Program-made: the position numbers and the translations under genes
The notes under the pieces: generated by a model
Database searches by the model: none
What the model was told of the DNA's origin: nothing
Seen by the model: only the letters and a program-made list of their open reading frames with translations
Assembly: GCA_008501635.1 (NCBI GenBank)
Contig: QQUJ01000010.1
Span: forward strand, 372,001 to 436,000
Direction: 5' to 3'
Length of the DNA stretch: 64,000 nucleotides
Origin: Pseudomonadota bacterium
GTDB lineage: Bacteria > Pseudomonadota > Gammaproteobacteria > QQUJ01
Shown: one piece after another, positions 29,330-38,003 of the stretch
Layout: every line of letters begins with the position of its first letter
Numbering within the stretch: position 1 is the first letter of the stretch

Positions 29330-29862
29330 AGGCGCGTTTCCTGGTGCCCCTGGCGCTGTTCATCGGCCTGGTGATCCTGTTCGGCGCCGGGCTTGGGCTC
29401 AATCCGCGCGAGGTTCCTTCCCCGCTGATCAACAAGCCAGCGCCGGAGTTCTCCCTGCCCGCCCTGAGCGATCCCGAGAAGAGCGTCTCCAGACAGAATC
29501 TGCAGGGCGGGGTGACGCTTTTCAACGTCTGGGCCAGCTGGTGCGTGGCGTGTCGCCAGGAGCACCCGCTGCTGGTGGAGATCGCCCGCAAGGGCGTGGT
29601 GCCGATCTACGGGCTCAATTACAAGGACACCCGTCCGGCGGCGCAGGAGTGGCTGGCGCGACTGGGCAATCCCTATGTGGACAGCGCCTTCGATGAAAAG
29701 GGCCGCGTCGGAATCGATTGGGGTGTCTACGGCGTGCCCGAGACCTTCGTCGTCGATCGCAGCGGCATGATCCGCTACAAACACATCGGACCCATCAGCC
29801 CCGAGGATTGGGAGCAGAAGATCCTGCCCAAGATCCGGTTGATCCAGGAGGAGAAGGGGTGA
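29326..29862 (+). CDS. ccmG: Thiol:disulfide oxidoreductase CcmG (DsbE)
   Basis: Membrane-anchored periplasmic thioredoxin that reduces apocytochrome c or CcmH, 178 aa. One N-terminal helix, then NVWASWCVACRQEHP with the active site CVAC (most homologs have CPTC or CxxC variants), and YGVPETFVVDRSG with the cis-Pro. It overlaps ccmF by 4 nt and ccmH by 1 nt. Confidence 0.95.
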   Translation: MKARFLVPLALFIGLVILFGAGLGLNPREVPSPLINKPAPEFSLPALSDPEKSVSRQNLQGGVTLFNVWASWCVACRQEHPLLVEIARKGVVPIYGLNYKDTRPAAQEWLARLGNPYVDSAFDEKGRVGIDWGVYGVPETFVVDRSGMIRYKHIGPISPEDWEQKILPKIRLIQEEKG

Positions 29863-30332
29863 TGCGGCACTATCTGGCGCTGTTGGTTCTGCTGATCTCG
29901 GGTGCGGCCGGTGCCGCCATCGAAGTCTATGAGTTTGCGAATGCGCAACAGGAGGAGGCCTTCAAGGAGCTCACCTTCGAGCTGCGCTGCCTGGTGTGTC
30001 AGAACCAGAATATCGCCGATTCCAACGCCGACCTGGCCAAGGATCTGCGCAACGAGATCCACAAGATGTTGAACGAGGGCCAGGACAAACAGCAGGTCGT
30101 CGATTTCATGGTGGCGCGTTATGGCGACTTCGTGCTCTACCGTCCGCCGGTCAACACCTCCACGGCACTGCTCTGGTTCGGTCCCTTTCTGATCGGGGTC
30201 GTCGGATTGATCCTGTTGGTTCGGTTCATCCGTTCCAGCGCGGCCAAACCCGCGGTGGCCTCTGAACTCTCCAACACCGATCGCCAGCGTCTCGACGATC
30301 TCCTGGACGACAACCGGAACAAAAATTCATGA
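29862..30332 (+). CDS. ccmH: Cytochrome c maturation protein CcmH
   Basis: Periplasmic thiol protein of the haem ligation complex, 156 aa from the ATG at 29862. It has a signal sequence, the redox motif LRCLVCQNQNIADSNA (CxxC), FMVARYGDFVLYRPP, and a C-terminal membrane helix. It corresponds to the short CcmH form (the N-terminal half of E. coli CcmH), with CcmI encoded separately next door. Its stop overlaps ccmI by 4 nt. Confidence 0.95.
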   Translation: MRHYLALLVLLISGAAGAAIEVYEFANAQQEEAFKELTFELRCLVCQNQNIADSNADLAKDLRNEIHKMLNEGQDKQQVVDFMVARYGDFVLYRPPVNTSTALLWFGPFLIGVVGLILLVRFIRSSAAKPAVASELSNTDRQRLDDLLDDNRNKNS

Positions 30333-31540
30333 CCCTCTTTACGATCATCGCTGCCGCCATGGTGTTGGCTGCGCTGGGACTGGTGCTGCCGCCGTTGCTG
30401 GGCCGTGGGCGGGGCAGTGCCGAAACACGCCAGGAACTCAACGTGGTAATCCATCGCGAACGTCTCAGCGAGCTGGATGCGGATCTCGCCGAGGGTGCCA
30501 TCGACGAGACGCAACACCAGCAGGCGCGCGCCGAACTGGAGCGCGACCTTCTGGAGAATACCGCAGACGACGGCGGGGAGATCGAGGGGAGTGCCCGCCC
30601 GGGTGGCCGTTGGGTGGCGATCGCCGTCGCGCTGGCCTTGCCGGTGTTGGCGGGAGGTCTCTACTGGCAGCTCGGTGCCCGTCACTTGATCGACGGAGTC
30701 CCTGCCCAGGCCGAGGATCGCGGTCCCTCCGTGGAGGAGATGGTGACGCGTCTTGCCGAGCGCATGGAGAAAAATCCCGATGACCCGACGGGATGGGTAA
30801 TGCTGGGGCGTTCCTATCTGGTGATGGAGCGTTATGCTGAAGCGGTGCAGGCCTACGCAAAGGCCTACGCTCTGGCCAGTGATCAACCCGAACTGCTGGC
30901 CGATTATGCCGAGGCCCTTTCCATGGCCGCCGGTGCCAGCATGGCTGGCCGACCGGTGGAGCTGATCAGGGAGGCGCTGCGCCTCGACCCCGAAAACACC
31001 AAGGCGTTGTGGCTGGCCGGTATCGCCGCCTATCAGGGGGGAGAGCGTGCCTCGGCGGTGGCGGTGTGGCGCAGGCTGGCCTCGCTGTTGCCCCCCGAGA
31101 GCGACAATGCCAGCGTGGTCAACGATGCCATAGCCCGCGTCCAGGGGGAGCTGCAGGGCAACAGCGCCGTGCCATCCGTAACCGCCGTCAGCGAGGCCAA
31201 GGTGGTGGTCGCGGTGGAACTGGCCGCAGGACTGAGCGCGCAGGCCGCCCCGGAGGACACGGTGTTCGTCTTTGCCCGCCCCGATCAGGGACCACCGATG
31301 CCGTTGGCGGCGGTGCGTCTGCAGGTCAAGGACCTGCCGACGACCGTTACCCTCGATGATACGCAGGCGATGATGGCGGAGCGCAAACTCTCTTCCCAGC
31401 AGCAGGTGACGGTCAGCGCACGCGTATCGAAATCGGGTAACGCGGTGGCGCAGACGGGCGATCTTCAAGGCAGTATCGCCCAGGTACCGGTGCGCTCAGG
31501 TGAACCGGTTAAACTGATCATCGATCAGCGTGTGCAGTGA
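30329..31540 (+). CDS. ccmI: Cytochrome c maturation TPR protein CcmI (CycH)
   Basis: Apocytochrome chaperone of the ligation complex, 403 aa. Two membrane helices near the N-terminus (about 1-22 and 92-112) flank a cytosolic segment. They are followed by TPR repeats (DPTGWVMLGRSYLVMERYAEA and ENTKALWLAGIAAYQGGERA) and a C-terminal beta-rich domain (VFVFARPDQGPPMPLAAVRL). It is the last ccm gene. A small hairpin (31550-31566) without a long T tract follows. Confidence 0.93.
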   Translation: MTLFTIIAAAMVLAALGLVLPPLLGRGRGSAETRQELNVVIHRERLSELDADLAEGAIDETQHQQARAELERDLLENTADDGGEIEGSARPGGRWVAIAVALALPVLAGGLYWQLGARHLIDGVPAQAEDRGPSVEEMVTRLAERMEKNPDDPTGWVMLGRSYLVMERYAEAVQAYAKAYALASDQPELLADYAEALSMAAGASMAGRPVELIREALRLDPENTKALWLAGIAAYQGGERASAVAVWRRLASLLPPESDNASVVNDAIARVQGELQGNSAVPSVTAVSEAKVVVAVELAAGLSAQAAPEDTVFVFARPDQGPPMPLAAVRLQVKDLPTTVTLDDTQAMMAERKLSSQQQVTVSARVSKSGNAVAQTGDLQGSIAQVPVRSGEPVKLIIDQRVQ

Positions 31541-31797
31541 AGCGGTTGGAGGCGCAGCTTGCGCCTGCACCCCTACTTTTCTCTCCCATCCCAACGCCTC
31601 CTTTTATCGCGTTTTCGCTGTCTGCCGGGGGTACACCAGGAGCGTAAGACGCTCATAAAAAAATTCTGTTCTACTGCCTATTGCTTTTGTATTTCGCGCA
31701 CCGCAGATTAGCGCCGCCACAGCCCCGCTTGTGAGAAAAACAGGTCGGCAAGGGGGGCAGGCGAAAACGTGATTCTGTCGTTGGGAGAACTGATGAA
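31541..31797. other. Intergenic region between ccmI and kamA
   Basis: It contains two small hairpins: AGGCGCA-GCT-TGCGCCT at 31550-31566 and GAGCGT-AAG-ACGCTC at 31640-31654, the latter followed by ATAAAAAAAT. Neither has a proper T tract, so termination after ccmI is uncertain. The promoter for the kamA cluster probably lies in the AT-rich part at 31650-31700. Confidence 0.45.
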
Positions 31798-33132
31798 GTG
31801 AAGACCCGAATCATCCAGCGAGGTGGCCGTCCCCCCTCCAATCAAGATCCAACCTGTCTGATTGACGATCAGGCTGAGGAGCCTCCGAGTTCGGGCCACG
31901 CCGCCGAAAACGTAATCTCCCTCCCCCTTTTTCATGCGCCTCGCGTCGCCTCACTCGCGCGGGCCTCCCGTTTCCCCATCAGTCCCCAGAGTCAGGCGTT
32001 CCGTCGCCGCTATTTCACGCAAACGAACAGCGCCGAGTGGAGTGACTGGCGCTGGCAGCTGCGCCACCGCATTCGCGATCTGCGTGAGCTGGAACGCATC
32101 TTCGCTCTTTCACAAGACGAACGCGCCGCCATTGCCCGTCACGAAGGGCCGCTGCCGGTCAGTATCACGCCGTACTACGCCAGCAGGATGAATCTGGGCG
32201 ATGCCCTCAATCCGTTGCGCCGCACTCATATTCCGGTGGGCGACGAATATCTGAAGACGCCCGGCGAGGCGAGCGATCCCCTGGGCGAGGACGGCCATAC
32301 CGCCGTACCGGGACTGGTGCACCGTTACCCGGATCGGGTGCTGTTTCTGACCTCGCCCTTCTGCTCGACCTATTGCCGCTACTGCACGCGCTCGCGCATG
32401 GTGGGCGAGAGCGGCGAGTACGAGTTCGGCACCTCGCAATGGGAGCGCGCCATCGCCTATATCGAGGCGCACCCCGAGATCCGCGATGTGCTGCTCTCGG
32501 GTGGCGATCCGCTGACCCTCTCCGACGACAAGCTCGAGTGGCTGCTGAGCCGCTTGCGGCGTATTCCGCATGTGGAGTTCATCCGCATCGGCACCAAGGT
32601 GCCCGCGGTGCTGCCGATGCGTATCACCCGCAACCTGACGCGTATGCTGCGCCGCTATCATCCGCTGTGGATGAGCATTCACTTTACTCATCCCGATGAG
32701 CTGAGTCCCGAGGTGAGCGAGGCCTGCGCACGCCTGGCCGACGCGGGTATTCCGCTTGGCAGTCAGACGGTGCTGCTGAAGGGGATCAACGACGAGGTGG
32801 CGACGCTGAAACAGCTCTATCACGGCCTGTTGATGCGCCGCGTGCGGCCCTACTATCTCTACCAGTGCGATCCGATTCACGGCTCGGCGCATTTTCGCAC
32901 CTCGGTGGAGCGGGGCCTGGAGATCATGCGCGGCCTGCGTGGTCACACCACCGGTTACGCGGTGCCCACCTACGTCATCGACGCGCCGGGCGGCGGCGGC
33001 AAGATTCCGCTGCTGCCGGAATATCGCGTCGGGCGCGAGGGTGACGATCTGCTGTTGCAGAACTTCGAAGGCAACCACTACCGTTATCCCGATCCGCAGG
33101 ATCCTGGAGGGGAGGCAACGCCATGCGCATAG
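31798..33132 (+). CDS. KamA-family radical SAM protein, lysine 2,3-aminomutase-like
   Basis: A 444-aa radical SAM and PLP enzyme. The iron-sulfur motif CSTYCRYC (C189, C193, C196) and the KamA markers WSDWRWQLRHRI, ITPYY, GLVHRYPDRVL, VRDVLLSGGDPL-type, RVRPYYLYQCD and VIDAPGGGGK are all present. KamA converts L-lysine to beta-lysine; glutamate aminomutases are close relatives, so the substrate is open. The start is GTG at 31798. It has an N-terminal extension of about 55 residues and lacks the cysteine-rich C-terminal tail of clostridial KamA. It overlaps the next gene by 10 nt. Confidence 0.9.
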   Translation: MKTRIIQRGGRPPSNQDPTCLIDDQAEEPPSSGHAAENVISLPLFHAPRVASLARASRFPISPQSQAFRRRYFTQTNSAEWSDWRWQLRHRIRDLRELERIFALSQDERAAIARHEGPLPVSITPYYASRMNLGDALNPLRRTHIPVGDEYLKTPGEASDPLGEDGHTAVPGLVHRYPDRVLFLTSPFCSTYCRYCTRSRMVGESGEYEFGTSQWERAIAYIEAHPEIRDVLLSGGDPLTLSDDKLEWLLSRLRRIPHVEFIRIGTKVPAVLPMRITRNLTRMLRRYHPLWMSIHFTHPDELSPEVSEACARLADAGIPLGSQTVLLKGINDEVATLKQLYHGLLMRRVRPYYLYQCDPIHGSAHFRTSVERGLEIMRGLRGHTTGYAVPTYVIDAPGGGGKIPLLPEYRVGREGDDLLLQNFEGNHYRYPDPQDPGGEATPCA

Positions 33133-34118
33133 GCATGACCTACGATCTGCGCGAGGAGTATCTCGCGGCCGGTTACGGCGAGGAGGAGACCGCGGAGTTC
33201 GACAGCCCCGATACCGTCGCGGCCATCCGTGGCGCTCTGGAGCGTCGCGGCCACGAGGTTGTGCCGATTGGTCACGTGCGCGCATTGGCCGCGCGCCTGG
33301 TGGCGGGCGAGCGCTGGGATCTGGTGTTCAACATCGCCGAAGGCTTGCGCGGGCTGGCCCGCGAGGCGCAGGTGCCGGCACTGCTGGAGGCCTACGAGAT
33401 TCCCTACACCTTCTCCGATCCGCTCACCCTGGCGCTCACCCTGGACAAGGGGATGACCAAGCGCATCGTGCGCGATCACGGCATTCCGACCGCCGCCTTC
33501 ACGGTGATCTACGGCGAAGCCGACCTGGCGACGGTGGATCTCGACTACCCGCTGTTTGCCAAGCCGTTGGCCGAGGGTACCGGTAAAGGCATCAGTGCCA
33601 GGTCGCACATCACCTGGCCACGGCAACTCAACGCGGTGTGCCGTGATCTGCTGCAGCGTTTTCAGCAGCCGGTGCTGCTGGAGCATTATCTGCCGGGCCG
33701 CGAGTTCACGGTCGGTATCCTGGGCAGCGGAGCGGAGGCGCGCTCGGTCGGCGTGATGGAGATCCTCTTTACCGACCACGCCGAGGCCTTTGGTTATTCG
33801 TTCGAGAACAAGGAGCACTACGAGGATCGTGTTGTCTACCGCCGTGTCGATGACGCCGAAGCGCGCATGGCCGCCGAGACCGCGCTGGCCGCGTGGCGGG
33901 TGCTGCGCTGCGAGGATGGCGGGCGCGTGGACCTGCGCTCCAACGGCCGCGGCATCCCGCAGTTCATGGAGGTCAATCCGCTGGCGGGTCTGCATCCGGT
34001 GCGCTCCGATCTGGTGATTCTGGCGCGGCTGATGGGCCACGATCATGCGTGGTTGATCGATGCCATTGTCGACTCGGCCGTTCAGCGTCATGGCTTGACC
34101 CGCTCGGTCGCCGCTTGA
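33123..34118 (+). CDS. ATP-grasp ligase, D-Ala-D-Ala ligase-like (first of two)
   Basis: A 331-aa ATP-grasp protein related to D-alanine-D-alanine ligase. It starts MRIGMTYDLREEYLAAGYGE. Visible ATP-grasp features are DKGMTKRIVRDHGIPTAAF, LFAKPLAEGTGKGI (lysine and glycine-rich loop) and QFMEVNPLAGLHP (metal-binding E and N). The start overlaps kamA by 10 nt, so the two are coupled. It is not likely to be the cell-wall Ddl, because it lies with kamA and a second ligase. It may join an amino acid to the aminomutase product. Confidence 0.85.
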   Translation: MRIGMTYDLREEYLAAGYGEEETAEFDSPDTVAAIRGALERRGHEVVPIGHVRALAARLVAGERWDLVFNIAEGLRGLAREAQVPALLEAYEIPYTFSDPLTLALTLDKGMTKRIVRDHGIPTAAFTVIYGEADLATVDLDYPLFAKPLAEGTGKGISARSHITWPRQLNAVCRDLLQRFQQPVLLEHYLPGREFTVGILGSGAEARSVGVMEILFTDHAEAFGYSFENKEHYEDRVVYRRVDDAEARMAAETALAAWRVLRCEDGGRVDLRSNGRGIPQFMEVNPLAGLHPVRSDLVILARLMGHDHAWLIDAIVDSAVQRHGLTRSVAA

Positions 34119-34130
34119 GATGAACGGTTG

Positions 34131-35135
34131 ATGGAACGCGCACCCAACGTCGCTGTGGTACTGCACGATGCGGTATCACGCGATGCGGCCCCGGACAGAC
34201 TCGATACGCTGGCGCAGGTGCAGGCGGTGAGCCGGGCGCTGGAGCAGTTGGGGTGGACGACGCACAGGCTCACTTTTGATCTGCAACTGCAGGCGGTGGT
34301 GAGTCGCTTGAGAGAGTTGCGCCCGGCGCTGGTGTTCAATCTCGTGGAATCGGTGGACGGCGATGCGCGCCTGCTGCATTGGGCAGCGGAGTTGCTGGAA
34401 CATCTGCGCCTACCCTTTACCGGCTGCGGCAGTCGGGCCGTGGTTACCACCGGCGACAAGCTGCTCGCCAAGCGGATGATGCGCGACGCCGGCATCCCCA
34501 CGCCGGAATGGTGCGCGACGGGTGATTTGAAGGAGTGCCATGAGTTCGCCGACGGCCCGTGGATCATCAAACCGGTGGCCGAAGACGCTTCGGTGGGGCT
34601 CGATGCCGAGAGCGTGGTGGACGAACCCGGTGTGCTCGCCGCCCGCCTGCGTTCGCGCAGCGCGCGCTGCGGCGGTGAATGGTTCGCCGAACGCTATATC
34701 GACGGGCGCGAATTCAACGTGAGCCTGCTCGCAGGTCCGCAGGGGCCGGAGGTGTTGCCGGTGGCGGAGATCGAGTTCGTTGATTTTCCTCCGGATCGCC
34801 CCCGTATCGTCGACTACGAGGCCAAGTGGGCAGCGCAGAGCGCCGCGTACCTCGGCACCCGGCGGCGTTTCGATTTTCCGCGGCGCGACGACAAGCTGAT
34901 TGCCAGACTGCAGGCGGTGGCACTGCGGTGCTGGGGCCTCTTTGGGTTGCGCGGTTATGCGCGGGTCGATCTGCGCGTCGATGATCACGGAAACCCCTGG
35001 GTGCTGGAGATCAACGCCAACCCGTGCCTGACGCCCGACGCCGGATATGTCGCCGCGGCCGCCCAGGCCGACCTCAATTACACTGCCCTGATCGAGCGCC
35101 TGCTGCCGGTGCGGCACAACCGCCGGGCGGCCTAG
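34131..35135 (+). CDS. ATP-grasp ligase, D-Ala-D-Ala ligase-like (second of two)
   Basis: A 334-aa ATP-grasp protein, divergent from its neighbour. It contains GDKLLAKRMMRDAGIPTPEW, IIKPVAEDASVGL, FAERYIDGREFNVSLL and LEINANPCLTPDAGY (the metal-binding motif). The ATG at 34131 starts 12 nt after the first ligase gene. Two ATP-grasp enzymes in a row suggest two successive amide-bond steps, or one enzyme with two partners. The substrates are unknown. The stop codon lies in the left end of an inverted-repeat-bounded element at 35132. Confidence 0.84.
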   Translation: MERAPNVAVVLHDAVSRDAAPDRLDTLAQVQAVSRALEQLGWTTHRLTFDLQLQAVVSRLRELRPALVFNLVESVDGDARLLHWAAELLEHLRLPFTGCGSRAVVTTGDKLLAKRMMRDAGIPTPEWCATGDLKECHEFADGPWIIKPVAEDASVGLDAESVVDEPGVLAARLRSRSARCGGEWFAERYIDGREFNVSLLAGPQGPEVLPVAEIEFVDFPPDRPRIVDYEAKWAAQSAAYLGTRRRFDFPRRDDKLIARLQAVALRCWGLFGLRGYARVDLRVDDHGNPWVLEINANPCLTPDAGYVAAAAQADLNYTALIERLLPVRHNRRAA

Positions 35136-35300
35136 GAGTCTGCCCGAACAATGGATCACCTGCTGCGAGTGTCCCACAGCGGCCCTTGCCGGCGCTCCTG
35201 CTCGTCGCGCAGCGCCCACTACGCTTCTCCAATGAACGCCAGAAATGGCTCGCGGTGCCGCGCTCTCGTGACGGTGCCCACAACCCGGACAGTCTCCTAG
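35132..35300. mobile_element. MITE-like element with near-perfect terminal inverted repeats
   Basis: A 169-bp segment bounded by CTAGGAGTCTGCCCG (35132-35146) and CGGACAGTCTCCTAG (35286-35300). The reverse complement of the right end, CTAGGAGACTGTCCG, matches the left end at 13 of 15 positions. It codes for nothing convincing. It sits exactly between the second ligase stop and the start of the GNAT-deacetylase gene. CTAG at both ends could be part of the repeat or a target site. No transposase is present, so this is probably a non-autonomous element. Confidence 0.55.
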
Positions 35301-37556
35301 ATGTTTCGTATCCGCCACGTGCCCGGTGATACCACACCGGCCAATGCCGCGACCGTGATCCAGGTTCAGGCCATTCTGCGCGAACGCTTTCCAGCGCTGG
35401 CCCAGGAGGAGATCGATAAACTTCCCGTAGCGCTGCGCGATCCCTTCCGCCAACGCTTTCGCCCGGTGCTGCTCGTCGCGGAGGACGAACGCGAACGGGT
35501 GCGCGGCTTTGCGCTGCTGCTCCATGCGCCGGATCTGCGTTTTTGCTATCTCGATTTCATCGCCACCTCGGCCAAGCGTTCCGGCTCCGGCATTGGCGGA
35601 GCGCTCTACGAGCGTGTTCGTGAAGAGGCGGCGGCGCTGGGCGCCATGGGCATCTTTTTTGAATGTTTGCCCGACGATCCCGCGTTGTCGCGTGATCCGG
35701 CCATTCGTCGTGAGAATGCCAAACGCTTGAAGTTCTACGAGTCCTACGGCGCGCGCCCGGTGGCCAACACTGCGTATGAAACGCCGCTCAACCCCGAAGA
35801 TGACAATCCGCCTTACCTGGTCTTCGATGGTCTGGGCCAGGAGCAAATGCCCAGCCGCGATCAGGTGCGTACCGTCGTACGCGCAATCCTCGAGCGCAAG
35901 TACGGCGATCTCTGTCCCCCCGAATATGTGCGCAAGGTGGTCGGCTCCTTTAGTGACGATCCTGTGCAACTGCGTGCGCAACGTTACCTCAGCGGTGAGC
36001 CGCCTTTGGTCGTGCCCCAGCGCACTGCACCGATCGCGCTGGTGGTGAACGACAAGCACGATATCCATCACGTGCGCGAACGCGGCTACGTCGAAGCGCC
36101 GGTACGGATCTCGGCGATCCTCAAGGCGCTGGAACCCACCGGTCTGTTCGAGCGCTTCGAGCCTCAGCACTATCCGCAGAGCCATATCCGGGCGGTGCAC
36201 GACGGGCAGCTGGTGGATTACCTGCGCCGCGCCTGCGCGCAGGTGGGCGTGAAGCGTTCGGCCTACCCCTATGTCTTCCCGATCCGCAATCAAACGCGCC
36301 CCCCACGCGACCTGCCGCTGCGCGCCGGCTATTTTTGCATCGATACCTTCACGCCCATCAACGGCAACGCCTATCCTGCGGCCGAACGCGCGGTGGATTG
36401 TTCGCTCACCGCCGCCGCGCAACTGGTCGGCGGGCGGCGCTTCGCCTATGCGCTGGTGCGCCCGCCCGGTCATCACGCTGAGCGCAGTGCCTTCGGTGGT
36501 TTCTGCTACTTCAACAACGCGGCGGTTGCGGCCAATTATCTGAGCCGTTACGGGCTGGTGGCGGTACTCGATATCGATTACCACCATGGCAATGGCACGC
36601 AGGATATCTTCTATGATCGGCGCGATGTGCTGACCGTCTCGCTGCACGGTCATCCCAGTTTTGCCTATCCCTACTTCAGCGGTTTTGCCGACGAGGAGGG
36701 TGTTGGCGCCGGCGCCGGATTCAATCTCAACATCCCGTTGCCGGAAGCATTGGATGCCGAGCACTATCGACGCGCGCTGGTGCGAGCCCTGCGGCGTATC
36801 GAGCAGTTCCGGCCCGATTTTCTGGTGGTGGCGGCCGGTTTCGACACCGCGAACGGTGATCCCACCGGTTCATGGTCCAATCGAGCACCCGATTTCGTGC
36901 GCATCGGCAAGCTGATCGGCGGTCTGGGATTGCCCACGCTGGTGGTGCAGGAGGGCGGTTACCGGGTGCGTACCCTGGGGGTCAACGCACGTTCGTTTTT
37001 CGTTGGTCTGGATCAGGGCGCCGCGACGCCCGCTGCTGCGCGGCGCCGCAAGCGTTCGCTGCGTGCACCCACTTCAGCTGTTACCTGGCGCGAGACGGTA
37101 CGCGAGGAGGATGCCGAGGCGGTACGGGCGTTGGTTGCGGCGACCGGCGTGTTCAGCAGCGAGGAGGTAGCGATCGCCAGGGAACTGGTCGAGGCGCGCC
37201 TGGCGCACGGGGTGGAGTCGGGCTATCACTTTCTCTTTGCCGAGGCGGAGGGGAGACTGCTGGGTTACGCCTGCTTCGGTCCCATCCCGGGCACCGAGGG
37301 GCGTTACGATCTTTATTGGTTGGCCGTGGACCCGGGTCAGCAACGTGGCGGTGTAGGCCGGGAGCTGATGACACGGACCGAGGAGCGGCTGGTGGAACTT
37401 GGTTGCGCGATTCTCTTTGTCGACACCTCGGGTCGCGATCACTACCGTCCGGCGCGCAGCTTCTATCGCCGCTGCGGGTATCGCCAGGTTGCAGAGTTGA
37501 TGGATTATTTCCGCATCGGCGACAGCAAGGTGATTTTTGCCAAGCGGTTTTTGTGA
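35301..37556 (+). CDS. GNAT - histone deacetylase-like amidohydrolase - GNAT fusion
   Basis: A 751-aa three-domain protein. Residues 1-215 are GNAT-like (RSGSGIGGALYERVREEA). Residues ~235-575 are an arginase/deacetylase-fold amidohydrolase of the HDAC/acetylpolyamine amidohydrolase group. Residues ~595-751 are a second GNAT (VDPGQQRGGVGRELM). The deacetylase site is intact: HH at 391-392 (RPPGHHAERS), zinc ligands D426 and H428 (DIDYHHGNG) and D515 (GFDTANGDP), and EGGY at 551-554. It follows the aminomutase and two ligases, so it probably edits the acyl state of a small diamine-like product or of its enzymes. Confidence 0.87.
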   Translation: MFRIRHVPGDTTPANAATVIQVQAILRERFPALAQEEIDKLPVALRDPFRQRFRPVLLVAEDERERVRGFALLLHAPDLRFCYLDFIATSAKRSGSGIGGALYERVREEAAALGAMGIFFECLPDDPALSRDPAIRRENAKRLKFYESYGARPVANTAYETPLNPEDDNPPYLVFDGLGQEQMPSRDQVRTVVRAILERKYGDLCPPEYVRKVVGSFSDDPVQLRAQRYLSGEPPLVVPQRTAPIALVVNDKHDIHHVRERGYVEAPVRISAILKALEPTGLFERFEPQHYPQSHIRAVHDGQLVDYLRRACAQVGVKRSAYPYVFPIRNQTRPPRDLPLRAGYFCIDTFTPINGNAYPAAERAVDCSLTAAAQLVGGRRFAYALVRPPGHHAERSAFGGFCYFNNAAVAANYLSRYGLVAVLDIDYHHGNGTQDIFYDRRDVLTVSLHGHPSFAYPYFSGFADEEGVGAGAGFNLNIPLPEALDAEHYRRALVRALRRIEQFRPDFLVVAAGFDTANGDPTGSWSNRAPDFVRIGKLIGGLGLPTLVVQEGGYRVRTLGVNARSFFVGLDQGAATPAAARRRKRSLRAPTSAVTWRETVREEDAEAVRALVAATGVFSSEEVAIARELVEARLAHGVESGYHFLFAEAEGRLLGYACFGPIPGTEGRYDLYWLAVDPGQQRGGVGRELMTRTEERLVELGCAILFVDTSGRDHYRPARSFYRRCGYRQVAELMDYFRIGDSKVIFAKRFL

Positions 37557-37586
37557 GCCAGTAGGATTGGATTGAGGTCAAGTTGT

Positions 37587-37916
37587 GCGGCTACGCCGCG
37601 TGTTTATTGAATTGGGGAGTCCGCCCCCGAAGTCGAACTACTGTGAGACTCAGACCATCCATGGTCTTCGCCCTGCGGGCAACCTTCGGATGCCCCAATT
37701 CGATCCCGTCGAATTGGTCTTTGCTTGTCCAAAGACAATTTCGTCGGGAACGAAATTGGGCGCACATTAGTGCGCCTGAAAGGTCCAGACCACGGGCCGT
37801 CTGGATCCAAAAGTAGCCAAAGGAAATGACATCCCACAGCGCAGTCCGCCTTTGGCGGGTTCCCTGCGCGCCTCCGCGCTCAGCGGCGTTCACGAACTCG
37901 CGATCCCTGAGGGATC
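37587..37916. repeat. Dense array of about 11 short hairpins
   Basis: Successive perfect palindromes: GCGGC/GCCGC (37587-37599), AGACCAT/ATGGTCT (37652-37667), GCCC/GGGC (37670-37680), CCAATTCGA/TCGAATTGG (37695-37717), TTGTC/GACAA (37725-37738), CAATTTCGT/ACGAAATTG (37736-37758), GGCGCAC/GTGCGCC (37759-37776), CCAGAC/GTCTGG (37785-37804), CCGCC/GGCGG (37846-37858), GCGCG/CGCGC (37866-37879) and GATCCC/GGGATC (37902-37916). A weak minus-strand frame spans it, but hairpin spacing fits a structured non-coding element better. Similar sequences recur as intergenic repeats in proteobacteria, from memory. Confidence 0.7.
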
Positions 37917-38003
37917 ACTCAAACATGCGCTCGCTTGGTTCCGCTGATCGCTCCGGTGCTCGGCTGTGCTGAAGGGGATTTTTGAGATAGGTTCTAACCT
38001 TTC

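Noticed and set aside
31640-31654. GAGCGT-AAG-ACGCTC as terminator after ccmI
   Set aside because: It is followed by A residues instead of T on the plus strand, and on the minus strand the T run lies on the wrong side.
37591-37893. A 100-codon minus-strand frame across the hairpin array
   Set aside because: Sequence is made of palindromic repeats, without a ribosome site or a protein-like hydrophobic pattern; it is better read as a repeat element.
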